Assembly: GCA_015231375.1 (NCBI GenBank)
Contig: JADGBT010000012.1
Location: 1 to 64,000, forward strand
Direction of reading: 5' to 3'
DNA from: Magnetococcales bacterium
Lineage (GTDB): Bacteria > Pseudomonadota > Magnetococcia > Magnetococcales > Magnetaquicoccaceae
DNA: 64,000 nt
Under the pieces are notes generated by a model, which did not search any database, was not told where the DNA came from, and worked only from the letters and a program-made list of their open reading frames with translations. The position numbers and the translations under genes were made by a program. Every line of letters starts with the position of its first letter. Within the stretch, counting starts at the first letter, position 1. Below, in pieces: positions 49,259 through 57,989 of this stretch.

Positions 49259-49735
49259 CTATTTGCGGTAGAACACTTCCACGAAGAAGGGTCCATTGTC
49301 GGTCCGGAAGTAGCACTTGGTGCTTTCCAGGGGTTTGGTATAGCCGATCTGATGATCCCGTCCCACCACCACCTGGGGCGGGGTGAGGTTGATCAGATCG
49401 TCGCAGATGCGGCTTTTCACGGCGCCGGCGATGATGTTGGCCAACTCGCCGATGGCATCCTTGGCGGTGGAGTTGAAGGTTTGGATGTCCTCCCCCGAAA
49501 ACGCGGCGGCCAGACCCACGGCGCAATGGAACGGAGCCGATACGTGCACGCCTCCTTCGATCACGCCGTTGAAGGCGATGATGGCGGTGACATCGGCCTG
49601 TGGGGGCGAATAGGGTTCATCGGCTGAGGTGGTGACCGAAGGGCCGGCCTTGATGCCCACGTCCGTCGTGAAAAAGGCGACCGAGGTTTCGTCGATGGCT
49701 TCCCGGATCACTTCGGCCAGATTGGCGACCAGCAT
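49259..49735 (-). CDS. cheX: CheX-like chemotaxis phosphatase
   Basis: A 158-residue CheC/FliY/CheX-superfamily protein. The active-site helix DAIGELANIIAGAVKS (about 90-105) has the E-x2-N pair that hydrolyses CheY-P in CheX. The beta-sheet segments VTAIIAFNGVIEGGVHVSA and the C-terminal CYFRTDNGPFFVEVFYRK fit the fold. It is a single gene without che neighbours, but the flagellin and a chemoreceptor in the window show that chemotaxis is used. Confidence 0.8.
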   Translation of the reverse strand: MLVANLAEVIREAIDETSVAFFTTDVGIKAGPSVTTSADEPYSPPQADVTAIIAFNGVIEGGVHVSAPFHCAVGLAAAFSGEDIQTFNSTAKDAIGELANIIAGAVKSRICDDLINLTPPQVVVGRDHQIGYTKPLESTKCYFRTDNGPFFVEVFYRK

Positions 49736-50201
49736 GGTTCCTTCCTCCCTGAATGCATGACGAGATAACGACCGTTGCGTCAGGGTGATGTCCGCCGCAA
49801 GAACCGGTTGTTACTTTTGGTGGCATATCATACAGAATCGGTGCTGACTTTCAATGTTTCATCTTGCAAATTTTTCATGTCCGCAGGGGCGCGAAGGGAA
49901 TTGTCCTGATGCCACCGTCAGTTGGCGGGTTTTTGACGAAGCGGGAAAAAATCGGCTCCTGGCCTCTTGCAGGGTGGGGGGGAGGTGTCCATCTGATGGA
50001 TCGAAATTCTCGTGCAAAGGGCTGGAGTCGAATGCGGCGTGATCGCGGGGGATCGAACCCCGTGGGTTTGCAGGGCATTGATCGACGGGGTGCAATGCTC
50101 TACAAAAGGGTGAGCGGTCTTTGGCGGGGGGTGGCGGGAAGGGTTTTTCTTGGCTTGGTGGCGCGCCATGGCGTGTCACCATCGAAACGAAGGAGAAGGT
50201 C
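49736..50201. other. 466-base intergenic region between cheX and the Deg protease
   Basis: No gene found. It should contain divergent promoters. Bases 50041-50118 on the minus strand carry a T-arm-like and D-arm-like pair but no foldable tRNA. Confidence 0.5.
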
Positions 50202-51680
50202 ATGGCGGCAATGGGTGGTGGAATGCGGGTACAGGCTTCGATGGTTGGCAACCGTGGCGTCGCGCGCGTCGGCAGTCGCTTCTGGTGGTTGGGGGTGGCT
50301 TTGGTGGCGTTCTGGATGGTCTCTCCGGCTTCGGCCAGGGGATTGCCCGAGTTGACCGGGTTGGTGGATGAACTCAAGCCGGTGGTGGTCAACATCCATA
50401 CCAGCAAGAAGGCGCGGGCTGGAAAAATGGCGGGTTTGCCGCACAATCCGTTCAAGAACAGTCCATTCGAGAATTTCTTCCAGCCCTTTGTCGATCGTCT
50501 TCCCCAAGGCGAGATGCAGACCCGCAATCTGGGGTCCGGGGTGATCATCGACGCCGAGGGTTTCATCCTGACCAACAACCACGTCATCGAAGAGGCCGAC
50601 GAGATCAAGGTGCGTTTGGCCGACGAGCGCGAGTTCATCGCCAAGGTGATCGGCAGCGATCCCAAGACCGATCTGGCCTTGATCCAGATTGCCGTCAAGC
50701 AGAAGTTGCCCGCCGCCAAACTGGGGGATTCGGACGCCATCAAGGTGGGAGCCTGGGTGGTGGCCATCGGCAATCCCTTCGGGCTGGATGCCACGGTGAC
50801 CGCCGGCATCATCTCCGCCAAGGGACGGGCGATCGGCAATGGTCCCTACGAGGATTTCCTGCAAACCGACGCGGCCATCAATCCGGGCAATTCGGGTGGA
50901 CCGCTGTTCGATCTGGAAGGCCATGTGATCGGCATCAATACCGCGATCTTTTCGCGTTCCGGGGGTTACATGGGCATCGGTTTCGCCATTCCGATCAACA
51001 TGGCCAAGAACGTGGTGGCTCAACTCAAGGGCGCGGGTCGGGTGACGCGCGGTTGGCTTGGGGTGGGGATTCAGGGCATCACGCCGGAATTGACCGCAGC
51101 CCTCGGCCTGGAGGCGGCCAAAGGGGCGCTGGTCAGTCAGGTGACCAAAAACGGACCCGCCCAGGATGCCGGCATCAAGGCCGGTGATGTGATTCTGAAG
51201 TTCAATGGCCAGGAGATCCACAAGATGCGCGATCTGCCCTCCCTGGTCGCCATGACCCCGGTGGGCAGCAAGGTGGCGGTGGTCCTGCTGCGCGATGGCA
51301 AGGAGCAGACGATTCAGGTCAAGGTCGAGGAGATGCCCAGAGACGAAAGCGACGGCACCGCCGCCGCGCGTTCCGATGCGGTGGCCAAGGCCGATCCGTT
51401 CGGCGTGCGGGTTCAGGCGCTGGGGGAGCTGCAACGCCGTCAGGGACGCGTGGGCGATGAGGTCAAAGGGGTGTTCGTGGCTCAGGTGGACCCGGATGGC
51501 CCGGCGGCCCGCGCCGGTCTGCGTGCCGGCGACGTGATCCTGGATGTGAACCGCATGGCGGTGGAAACCCCCCGGGAGTATGAACAGGCGGTGGAGAAGA
51601 TCGGTCAGAATCGCAATGTGCTGATGCGCGTGGCGCGTGATGGTGGCGTGCTATTCGTGGCCATCAATCTGGAACGGTAG
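50202..51680 (+). CDS. Do-family periplasmic serine protease (DegP/DegQ type)
   Basis: A 492-residue protease/chaperone. The N-terminal signal (about 25-44, WWLGVALVAFWMVSPASA) directs export. The trypsin-like domain has His in FILTNNHVIEEAD, Asp in DPKTDLALIQI and Ser in DAAINPGNSGGPLFD. Two PDZ domains follow (about 270-360 with RGWLGVGIQGITPELTAALGL, and about 395-485 with VKGVFVAQVDPDGPAARAGLRAGD). ATG 50202 has AAGGAG 7 bases upstream, while the open frame extends 27 codons further. It handles misfolded envelope proteins; a Cpx-like system in this window could control it, but no site was seen. Confidence 0.93.
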   Translation: MAAMGGGMRVQASMVGNRGVARVGSRFWWLGVALVAFWMVSPASARGLPELTGLVDELKPVVVNIHTSKKARAGKMAGLPHNPFKNSPFENFFQPFVDRLPQGEMQTRNLGSGVIIDAEGFILTNNHVIEEADEIKVRLADEREFIAKVIGSDPKTDLALIQIAVKQKLPAAKLGDSDAIKVGAWVVAIGNPFGLDATVTAGIISAKGRAIGNGPYEDFLQTDAAINPGNSGGPLFDLEGHVIGINTAIFSRSGGYMGIGFAIPINMAKNVVAQLKGAGRVTRGWLGVGIQGITPELTAALGLEAAKGALVSQVTKNGPAQDAGIKAGDVILKFNGQEIHKMRDLPSLVAMTPVGSKVAVVLLRDGKEQTIQVKVEEMPRDESDGTAAARSDAVAKADPFGVRVQALGELQRRQGRVGDEVKGVFVAQVDPDGPAARAGLRAGDVILDVNRMAVETPREYEQAVEKIGQNRNVLMRVARDGGVLFVAINLER

Positions 51681-51693
51681 GCGCGGTTGTCCT

Positions 51694-51732
51694 GTTCGGA
51701 CCGCCCCGCGCGCGACCGGGGGCGGTCCGAAC
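51694..51732. terminator. 14-bp stem hairpin after the Deg protease gene
   Basis: GTTCGGACCGCCCC (51694-51707) is the exact reverse complement of 51719-51732. No T-run follows, so it may work with Rho or as an mRNA end stabiliser for both convergent genes. Confidence 0.5.
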
Positions 51733-51745
51733 GTTTGGCGTGTGG

Positions 51746-52132
51746 TCACTCTTTTTCTTCCAGCATCTCCGTGACCCGGCCTGTGCCCCGACACCAGGGG
51801 CAGGAGTCGGATTCCGCCCGTTCGTCCAGCACGAGCAGTTGTCCGGAGCCTCCACACTCTTCACAGGTTTCCGCCTCCAGACCAATGGTGCGCGCGTTGT
51901 TGTGGGAGGTGGCGGCGGACGGTTCCAGCCCCAGGGCCTGTCGTCCCAGTTCGGTGAGATCGTAACTGGTGGCTGTGCCCATGGGGGCGCTGTTGATCGC
52001 CAACTGGATCCAGCCGCGCGACTTGAGTGCCGCAAGCGTGCCCAGATGAATCCGGACCGGAAGCCTGTCCAGAATGGCGTGCAGCGCCTTTGATTGGGCG
52101 GAGGAGGGGATGGGCGGGGCGTGTGTGTGCAT
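51746..52132 (-). CDS. small protein with DnaJ-type zinc-knuckle pair
   Basis: A 128-residue protein. The N-terminal half is a helical region (about 10-70), possibly a winged helix: AILDRLPVRIHLGTLAALKSRGWI, then YDLTELGRQAL. The C-terminal half has two CxxCxGxG-like motifs, CEECGGSGQ and CPWCRGTGR, as in the DnaJ zinc centre. It may be a DNA-binding regulator with a zinc knuckle. No named family is recognised. ATG 52132 was preferred to TTG 52144. Confidence 0.65.
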   Translation of the reverse strand: MHTHAPPIPSSAQSKALHAILDRLPVRIHLGTLAALKSRGWIQLAINSAPMGTATSYDLTELGRQALGLEPSAATSHNNARTIGLEAETCEECGGSGQLLVLDERAESDSCPWCRGTGRVTEMLEEKE

Positions 52133-52154
52133 GGAAATGACCAAGGTTTCGATG

Positions 52155-52189
52155 ACGGCGGAACTCCCGGTGACTGGGAGTTCCGCCGT
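52155..52189. repeat. 14-bp stem hairpin
   Basis: ACGGCGGAACTCCC (52155-52168) is the exact reverse complement of 52176-52189, around a 7-base loop. It lies between two minus-strand genes and may separate or stabilise their transcripts; there is no T-run directly after it. Confidence 0.7.
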
Positions 52190-52228
52190 TGCGAAAAAAG
52201 AAAGGGAAAGAAGGAGTGGCGGCTGTGG

Positions 52229-52498
52229 TCAGGTGCGCGAGGCGTCTTTTTTCCAGAAGAGGATCTTGCCGCAGACTTTGCATCGGCTGACGTTGGCGAG
52301 AACATGGATGACGCCCAGCGTCAGGAATAAGGGAATGATGATGCGACTGGCGGCAATGATGGGACCATACAGCAGATCATGACGGATCAGGTCGCCCGGA
52401 TTGTCCAGAATGCCATGGAGGGTGAAACCCATGATGCAGAGGGCACCCAGGACGATCAAGCCGCGATTGCCGATCAACGGTTTTGTCTTGTGTTCCAT
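52229..52498 (-). CDS. small two-helix membrane protein with C-terminal CxxC
   Basis: An 89-residue protein. Two hydrophobic segments (about 12-30, GLIVLGALCIMGFTLHGIL; about 47-70, IIAASRIIIPLFLTLGVIHV) are followed by CKVCGKILFWKK, a CxxC that could bind zinc or be redox active. AAGGAG lies at the ideal distance before ATG 52498. I do not recognise the family. It is divergent from comEC with about 82 bases between starts. Confidence 0.7.
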   Translation of the reverse strand: MEHKTKPLIGNRGLIVLGALCIMGFTLHGILDNPGDLIRHDLLYGPIIAASRIIIPLFLTLGVIHVLANVSRCKVCGKILFWKKDASRT

Positions 52499-52580
52499 GC
52501 GAATCTCCTTAAAGGGGAAGGCCACTTTCGGGAAAGTGCTGTTACAATAGGTTGCAACTCCGGCCGAAAGCAAGGAAAAA

Positions 52581-54965
52581 TTGATCCACGATAAAATCCC
52601 TTGGGTATCGGTGCGTCGGTCCGGGGAGGTTTCCGGGCCTGCGCTGTTTTTGGCGTGGATGATTTTTGGTATTATCGCAACCTTGCCGGCTTTGGCCCAG
52701 GAGCGGGTGGTTGTGTTGGGAATTGCCCTGCTGCCAGCGGGAGCCGCGTGCTGGTCGCGGAAAAAAGCCGGGAGGGGAGTGGTCTGGCTGCTGGTCGGCG
52801 GGATGGTGACGGGTGTGCTGGCGGTTTGGTCTGCGCGGGTTGAGGCGCCGGAACTGCCTCCCGAGGTGGCGCGCCAGAAGGTGGAATTCCAGGCCGTGGT
52901 GGCGGATCGCGAGGACCGGAGCGATTCGGTTTTGTTGATGCTGGATGAGGTCGCGTCTCCGCTGTGGAATCCTGTCGGATTGGTGCGTCTGACCGTGTAT
53001 CGCCAGAGCGCGATTCCTGCCGTGTCGCCCGGAGACCGGGTGGCGGTGCGGGCGCGGGTGCGGCCCGTGAGCGGAGCGCGCAATCCGGGGGGCTTTGATT
53101 ATCGTCACTATCTGTTGGAATCCGGCGTGGTGGCCATGGCCACGGCGGGCAAGGCCGATGGTGTGCGTCGCATCGGCCAGACCGACCGGTGGTTCTGGAA
53201 CCGGCAGCGGCAACGGATTTCCGACTGGATCGTGGCCACTCTGCCCGTCTCCCAACAGGGACTGGCCGAGGCGTTGCTGGTGGGCAAGCGGGGGCGTCTG
53301 GACGGGGAGTTGCAAAATGCCCTGTTCGTCTCCGGCACCTTTCATCTGGTGGCCATCTCCGGATTGCATCTGAGTCTGGTGGCCGGCACGGTCTATTTTC
53401 TGACCCGTCTCGCTCTGACCCTGATTTTGCCCCTCTCCCGGCGCTGGGACATGAAACGTGCCGCCGCCCTGATCTCCTTGCTGCCGGTCACCGGTTACGC
53501 CTTTTTGGCCGGATGGTCGGTTTCCACCCAGCGGGCCTTCATCATGGTGGCGCTGTTCATGCTGGCCGTGGCGCTGCAACGACAGCGGCAGTCGTGGCGT
53601 CTGTTGACCCTGGCGGCGGTGGCGATCTTGTGCGTGCGGCCCGCGCAACTGCTCAATGCCGGATTCCAGTTGTCGTTTTTGTGCGTGGCGGTGATTTTGT
53701 ATCTGATCGATCACCTGCCCGTCCAGGGGTGGAAGGGGCGGTTGGGCGTGACCCTGGCTTCCACGGTCGCCATTGGCGTGGTGACGGCTCCGCTCTCCTG
53801 GTACGCCTTTCATCGGGTTTCTCCCTACGGGATGGGCATCAATCTGATCGCCATTCCCTGGGTGGGGGAGTTGGCCACCTCGCTGGGACTGGCGGCCATG
53901 GTGGTGCAACCGGTGTGGCCGGAGGCCGGCGGGTGGCTGCTGGAAGCCATGGGCTGGGCCCTGGAGAAGTATCGGCAGGGGGTGGAGTGGTCGGTGCAGT
54001 GGCCCGGCGCCGACTGGCGCACTCCCGGACCGGCCCTGCCGGGCATGGCCTGGTATGTGGCGCTCGGCACGATCGCCGTCGCGTTGCGTCGGTCGGGTCG
54101 GTGGGGGTGGCGGCGGGGAACGCTGGCCTTGCTGGCGGTGCTGGGGTTGGGATGGCCGAAGGAGACCCTCCCGGAGGGGTGGTTGCGTCTGATCGTGCTG
54201 GATGTGGGGCAGGCGCTCTCTGTGGTGGTCCGCATGCCGGGCGGAGAGTGGTCGGTGTTCGACGCCGGAGGCGCGGTGAGTCCGCGTTTCAATGTCGGGG
54301 AGGCGGTGATTTCGTCGGCGTTGTGGCATCACGGGGTGAAACGCCTGGAGCGGGTGGTGGTGAGCCATCCCCAGCGCGACCACATGGCGGGCATGACCCG
54401 GGTGATGCGCAATTTCCCGGTGGGGGCGTTGTGGCTCTCCCGGCTGACGGAGTCGGACCGGAACCGGTCGGATGTCCAGGATCTGTTGGCTGAGGCCGGG
54501 CGTCTGGGGGTGCCGGTTCACCATTTCGAGGTGGGCGCCTCTTTTTCCGAGGGGGGTGCCATGGTGCGGGTGCTGCCGCCGATGCCCGCAGAAGAGGCGC
54601 TCAAGAGCAACGATCGCTCCCTGGCCGTGGAAATCGTACATGGCGCGCATCGCTTTTTGTTGACCGGGGATCTGGAGGCCAGAGGGGAGGCCTGGCTGCT
54701 TGGCAGGGGCGCGCTGCGTCCGGTGCGTGTGCTGCTCGCGCCTCACCATGGCAGCCTGACCTCTTCGTCATGGCCGTTCGTGCGCGCGGTGCGGCCCGAA
54801 CATGTGGTGTTCAGCGTGGGCGCGGACAATCCCTGGGGATTTCCCCGGTCTGAGGTGGTCGGGCGTTGGGCGGAAGGGGGAGCGCGGATCTGGCGCACGG
54901 ATCGGCACGGCGCGATTCAATTTCTTAGCGACGGTCAGGCGTTGACGGTCACAAGCGCGCCGTGA
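52581..54965 (+). CDS. comEC: DNA internalization competence protein ComEC/Rec2
   Basis: A 794-residue polytopic membrane protein that passes single-stranded DNA through the inner membrane in natural transformation. The N-terminal OB-like domain has RVRPVSGARNPGGFDYRHYLL. The competence domain has LVAISGLHLSLVAG and WSVSTQRAFIMVAL. The C-terminal metallo-beta-lactamase-like domain has LDVGQALSVVVRMPGG, VVSHPQRDHMAGM and VLLAPHHGSLTSSS. Normal length and layout. The start is TTG 52581 with AAGGAAAAA before it. It overlaps the convergent DsrE-like gene by 17 bases at its end. With MSHA-like pilus genes in the window, competence is possible, but no ComEA/DprA is seen. Confidence 0.92.
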   Translation: MIHDKIPWVSVRRSGEVSGPALFLAWMIFGIIATLPALAQERVVVLGIALLPAGAACWSRKKAGRGVVWLLVGGMVTGVLAVWSARVEAPELPPEVARQKVEFQAVVADREDRSDSVLLMLDEVASPLWNPVGLVRLTVYRQSAIPAVSPGDRVAVRARVRPVSGARNPGGFDYRHYLLESGVVAMATAGKADGVRRIGQTDRWFWNRQRQRISDWIVATLPVSQQGLAEALLVGKRGRLDGELQNALFVSGTFHLVAISGLHLSLVAGTVYFLTRLALTLILPLSRRWDMKRAAALISLLPVTGYAFLAGWSVSTQRAFIMVALFMLAVALQRQRQSWRLLTLAAVAILCVRPAQLLNAGFQLSFLCVAVILYLIDHLPVQGWKGRLGVTLASTVAIGVVTAPLSWYAFHRVSPYGMGINLIAIPWVGELATSLGLAAMVVQPVWPEAGGWLLEAMGWALEKYRQGVEWSVQWPGADWRTPGPALPGMAWYVALGTIAVALRRSGRWGWRRGTLALLAVLGLGWPKETLPEGWLRLIVLDVGQALSVVVRMPGGEWSVFDAGGAVSPRFNVGEAVISSALWHHGVKRLERVVVSHPQRDHMAGMTRVMRNFPVGALWLSRLTESDRNRSDVQDLLAEAGRLGVPVHHFEVGASFSEGGAMVRVLPPMPAEEALKSNDRSLAVEIVHGAHRFLLTGDLEARGEAWLLGRGALRPVRVLLAPHHGSLTSSSWPFVRAVRPEHVVFSVGADNPWGFPRSEVVGRWAEGGARIWRTDRHGAIQFLSDGQALTVTSAP

Positions 54966-55584
54966 GATCGAAGCTCTCTCCGGGTGGCTCCGGAAAGGCC
55001 GACGGAGGGTTGGGAAGAATCCGGGCGCCCAGCGCGTTCAGGGCCTCCAGATAGGAGCGGGCCGCTTCCGGCCAGGGAGCGGCGGTCAGGGAGGCTGGTT
55101 GCCACAAGGTGACGTGATGATCGCATCCGGCCAGACCCGCTCCCAGGCGTATCGCCTCGATCAGGGTTTCGTCCGGTCCTGCCAGTCGGATGGCGATCCG
55201 TTTGCGGGGCTGGGATTGGGGCCGGGATTGGGGTTGGAGGCGCGCTGTCGGCCAGTGGAGGGCGGGCAGCGTCAAGGCGAGATCGCTGTCGCGGATCATG
55301 CGGCCCAGAGTGGCCAGTCCTCCGGGTTGGATCTCCGGCGCCGGAGTGGGTCCGTGGGCCAGTGTGTGGCCATGGGCGCAGTAGCTGGCGGTGCCATGGG
55401 GCCGGATCAGATCGCGCCAGTGGGGCTGATCCACCTGATGAATCCCGTGATGCATGAAAAACAGATCGGCCTGCCAGTGTTCCCCGAGGCGGGCGCTCAG
55501 CCGCTCCTGCCAGCCCGTCTCCAGGGTGGCGCGGGTGATGATCAGGGTGATTCGGAGCGGAGCGGGGGGAGTTGGGGGAGTCAT
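54949..55584 (-). CDS. DsrE-like two-module protein of unknown function
   Basis: A 211-residue protein. The first half starts with a beta strand ITLIITRAT, then DLFFMHHGIHQVD, YCAHGHTL and GGLATLGRMIRDSDLAL, resembling the DsrE/DsrF fold of sulfur-relay proteins. The second half (RIAIRLAGPDETLIEAIRLGAGLAGC, then LWQPA) looks like a second such module. A catalytic cysteine could be the one in YCAHG, but this is not certain. Its start overlaps the PhoQ-like kinase stop as ATGA, so it is the last gene of a six-gene operon with DUF1538 proteins. Confidence 0.5.
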   Translation of the reverse strand: MTPPTPPAPLRITLIITRATLETGWQERLSARLGEHWQADLFFMHHGIHQVDQPHWRDLIRPHGTASYCAHGHTLAHGPTPAPEIQPGGLATLGRMIRDSDLALTLPALHWPTARLQPQSRPQSQPRKRIAIRLAGPDETLIEAIRLGAGLAGCDHHVTLWQPASLTAAPWPEAARSYLEALNALGARILPNPPSAFPEPPGESFDLTARL

Positions 55585-56909
55585 CGCGGCAGACGGATCC
55601 TGACCAGAAAGCCGTGCAGCTCCGGAGAGCGTCCCAGCAGCATCTCCCCGTCGTACAACTCGACGATATCACGGGCGATCAGCAGCCCCAGGCCGTTGGG
55701 CCCGGAGGGTTGTTCGTCCCCGGTGAGCCGGATCGTGTGGCGCAGCCGTTCCAGGGTTGCGTCCGCGACTCCGGGTCCGTCGTCTTCGATGGTCAGCCAG
55801 AAGCCGTTCTCCTCCCCCGCCGTGATCAGCACCCGTGTTCGCGCCCATTTGCAGGCGTTGTCCGCCAGATTGCCGATCAATTCCAGCAGATCATCGCGGT
55901 TGCCGGGACCGGTCAGGGTCTCGGGAATGCGGGTTTCGATGTCGAGTTCCTTGTCGTAGTGCAGACTGTGGAGCGCCCGGATCAGGGAGGAAAGCTCGCG
56001 CGCCAGATTGAAACGGTCCTGGTCCGCGCCCTTGCCGGACAAAGAGGCGCGGCGCAACTGGCGTTCGATCAGCCGTTCGAGCAGTTGGGTCTGTTCGGTG
56101 AGCATCGATCGGATCGGCGCCTGATGGCGCAACTCCGGGGCTTCGGCCAGATGGGCCAGGGAGGTCACCGGAATCCGCAACGAGTGTCCCAGATGCGACA
56201 GGGTGCGGCGCACCCGGTTTTGGTGACGCTCCTCGGCGGAGAGCAACCGGTCGATCAGGCGCGTCAGGGGCAGGGTCTCCTCGGGGCCCGCCTGATCCAG
56301 ACGGCGGCGTTCTCCGCTCTGGAGTTGCGCCAGCGCCGCCTGGAGCTGTCCGAACGGTGCGAACGCCAGCGAGATGAACCACATGAACAAGATCGCCGCC
56401 AGCATGAACAGCCCAAGGGTCATCGCCAGATTGATCAGACGCCACGAGCGGGACAGATCGTGCTGGGAGCCGCGCGACTGGGCCGTGGCCACCACCAGTT
56501 CTCCTTCCGGGCGGGAGAAGGCGTGGACGACCATCATCCACTCCTCCCCGGAGGCTGACATGGTTTTCAAGGCCATTTGTTCGCCGGGGGAGAGTATGGG
56601 CAGCTCCAGGGGGTGTCCGTCCAGCGACGGGGAGAGATGGCGTTGTCGGTGTTTTCCCTCCTGCCACTCCCACTGGCAGAAGCGGCTGGCGCCTTTGGGT
56701 TCGGGGCAGGCATGGTCCTGGTTCAAGAGGGAGGGATCGGAGCGGATCAGCAAGGTGCCGATCCAGCGTGTCCGCTCGGAGAGGTGGTTCCAGGTGGTGT
56801 CGTCGGCAAACCGCCGGGCCAGATGGTCGCTTCCGGCGAAGAGCGTCAGGCACAGCATGAACAACAACGCGGACAGCCCGGTCTTCAGGCGTCCGGAGAC
56901 CGATTTCAT
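55581..56909 (-). CDS. PhoQ-like sensor histidine kinase
   Basis: A 442-residue membrane kinase. Transmembrane helix 1 is at about 9-27. The periplasmic sensor (about 28-155) includes two Cys (DHACPEPKGASRFCQW). Helix 2 is at about 160-182. The H-box is LSHLGHSLRIPVTSLAHL: the His is followed by Ser rather than Glu, as in PhoQ (HSLKTPL). HATPase_c has NLADNACKWARTRV, EDDGPGV and NGLGLLIARDIVELY. It overlaps the PhoP-like regulator gene by ATGA. In PhoQ, periplasmic acidic patches sense Mg, pH and peptides; this sensor domain is different and its signal unknown. Confidence 0.88.
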   Translation of the reverse strand: MKSVSGRLKTGLSALLFMLCLTLFAGSDHLARRFADDTTWNHLSERTRWIGTLLIRSDPSLLNQDHACPEPKGASRFCQWEWQEGKHRQRHLSPSLDGHPLELPILSPGEQMALKTMSASGEEWMMVVHAFSRPEGELVVATAQSRGSQHDLSRSWRLINLAMTLGLFMLAAILFMWFISLAFAPFGQLQAALAQLQSGERRRLDQAGPEETLPLTRLIDRLLSAEERHQNRVRRTLSHLGHSLRIPVTSLAHLAEAPELRHQAPIRSMLTEQTQLLERLIERQLRRASLSGKGADQDRFNLARELSSLIRALHSLHYDKELDIETRIPETLTGPGNRDDLLELIGNLADNACKWARTRVLITAGEENGFWLTIEDDGPGVADATLERLRHTIRLTGDEQPSGPNGLGLLIARDIVELYDGEMLLGRSPELHGFLVRIRLPR

Positions 56910-57580
56910 GGCCGGTCGCTTTGCGCGGCGAGCCGGTATCCATGTCCCCGCAGGGTCAGAATGCGGTGTTCCCCGATTTTCTTGCGCAGCCGCATCACAT
57001 GGGTTTCGATGATGTCCAGTTCCGGATCGTCATCCGTGTTGTATAGATTGAAAAACAGGGTCTCTTTGGAAAGCACCCGGCCGGGATTGAGCAGAAAACA
57101 GCGCAACAGTTTGAATTCCGTGGCGGTCAGCGGGATGACCGTCTCCGGTGAGATTCTGACCTCTTTGCGTTGTTCGTCCAGTTGCAAGGATTCGGCGGAC
57201 AATGGACCCTGGATCCGGGCGTGGCAGCGGCGCAGCACGGTGCGCACGCGGGTGATCAGTTCTTCGATGTGAAACGGTTTGCCCAGATAGTCGTCGGCCC
57301 CGGCCTCCAGACCGTTGATGCGTTCCCGCCACGAGTTGCGTGCCGTGAGAATGATCACCGGCAGGCTGACGCCGGCGCGTCTCCAGTTGGCCAGCACCTG
57401 CAATCCGGGGCGATCCGGCAAACCGAGGTCGAGGATTGCCAGGGCGTAGCCGGGATCGTGTCCCATCTCCTCGCCGGTGATGCCGTCTGCGGCGCCATCG
57501 ATGACGAAGCCTGCCCGGTCCATGTGCTGGCGGATGGTGGTCAGGAGTCCGGGATCGTCTTCGATGGTCAGGATGCGCAT
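56906..57580 (-). CDS. PhoP-like OmpR-family response regulator
   Basis: A 224-residue regulator. The receiver has IEDDPGLL, phosphoacceptor Asp in LAILDLGLPDRPGLQV, Thr in ILTARNSWRERI and Lys in YLGKPFHIEEL. The DLGLPD, TARxSW and KPFHIEE strings match the PhoP group closely. The winged helix (about 130-222) has LTATEFKLLRCFLLNPGRVLSKETL and DIIETHVMRLRKKIG with the terminal HGYRLA. It is followed by the PhoQ-like kinase and preceded by a P-II-like gene (32 bases). Confidence 0.92.
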   Translation of the reverse strand: MRILTIEDDPGLLTTIRQHMDRAGFVIDGAADGITGEEMGHDPGYALAILDLGLPDRPGLQVLANWRRAGVSLPVIILTARNSWRERINGLEAGADDYLGKPFHIEELITRVRTVLRRCHARIQGPLSAESLQLDEQRKEVRISPETVIPLTATEFKLLRCFLLNPGRVLSKETLFFNLYNTDDDPELDIIETHVMRLRKKIGEHRILTLRGHGYRLAAQSDRP

Positions 57581-57612
57581 GGAGGAGGCCGTGGAATGTC
57601 GGAGTGGAACGG

Positions 57613-57975
57613 TCAGGCTTTGCGTTCCAGGTGATCGGGGTGTTTGGCGAGACGCTTGAAATGGTCGAATTGCAGATCGACCCCCACAGCCCGGTTGACC
57701 GGCAGGGTCATGGCGATGCCGGTGCCCGGTCGGCTGAAGTCTCCTTCCTTGTGGATCACGTCGAGGATATGGTCTGCCAGTCCCGCTTCCAGGAAGAAGA
57801 TGATCACATCGGTTTGGATGTTGAGGTCCAAACCAAAGAAGGTTTTGGCTTCGTGGAGGCCGGTGCCTTGCGCGGCGATCACCGTGGAGCCGGAGGCGCC
57901 GGCCTTTTTGGCGGCCTGGATGATGCGATCGGTGAAGTCGGTTTTCACCATGCAGACGACGAGTTGGAATTCCAT
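57613..57975 (-). CDS. P-II-like signalling protein associated with DUF1538 transporters
   Basis: A 120-residue protein with the ferredoxin-like P-II fold. It begins MEFQLVVCMVKTDFTDRIIQAAKKAGASGSTVIAAQGTG, whose GASGSTVI/ARGxG-like region fits the P-II T-loop base, and continues FFGLDLNIQTDVIIFFLEAGLADHILDVI and RPGTGIAMTLPVNRAVGVD. It lacks the uridylylated Tyr of GlnB. It is encoded right after two DUF1538 membrane proteins, so by analogy with GlnK-AmtB it may bind nucleotides and gate that transporter (inference). Confidence 0.8.
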   Translation of the reverse strand: MEFQLVVCMVKTDFTDRIIQAAKKAGASGSTVIAAQGTGLHEAKTFFGLDLNIQTDVIIFFLEAGLADHILDVIHKEGDFSRPGTGIAMTLPVNRAVGVDLQFDHFKRLAKHPDHLERKA

Positions 57976-57989
57976 GGATTGACTCCTGG

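Noticed and set aside
50041-50118. Possible tRNA on the minus strand (T-arm CGGGG-TTCGATC-CCCCG and D-arm GCTC...GAGC in the right order)
   Set aside because: No 5-bp/7-base anticodon arm can be formed between them, and the acceptor halves do not pair. At best it is a decayed tRNA; chance is as likely.
57613-57975. Classical GlnB/GlnK working with GlnE of the same window
   Set aside because: The P-II-like protein lacks the GlnB-type T-loop uridylylation Tyr and is embedded with DUF1538 genes; a transporter-linked role is more likely than control of GlnE.
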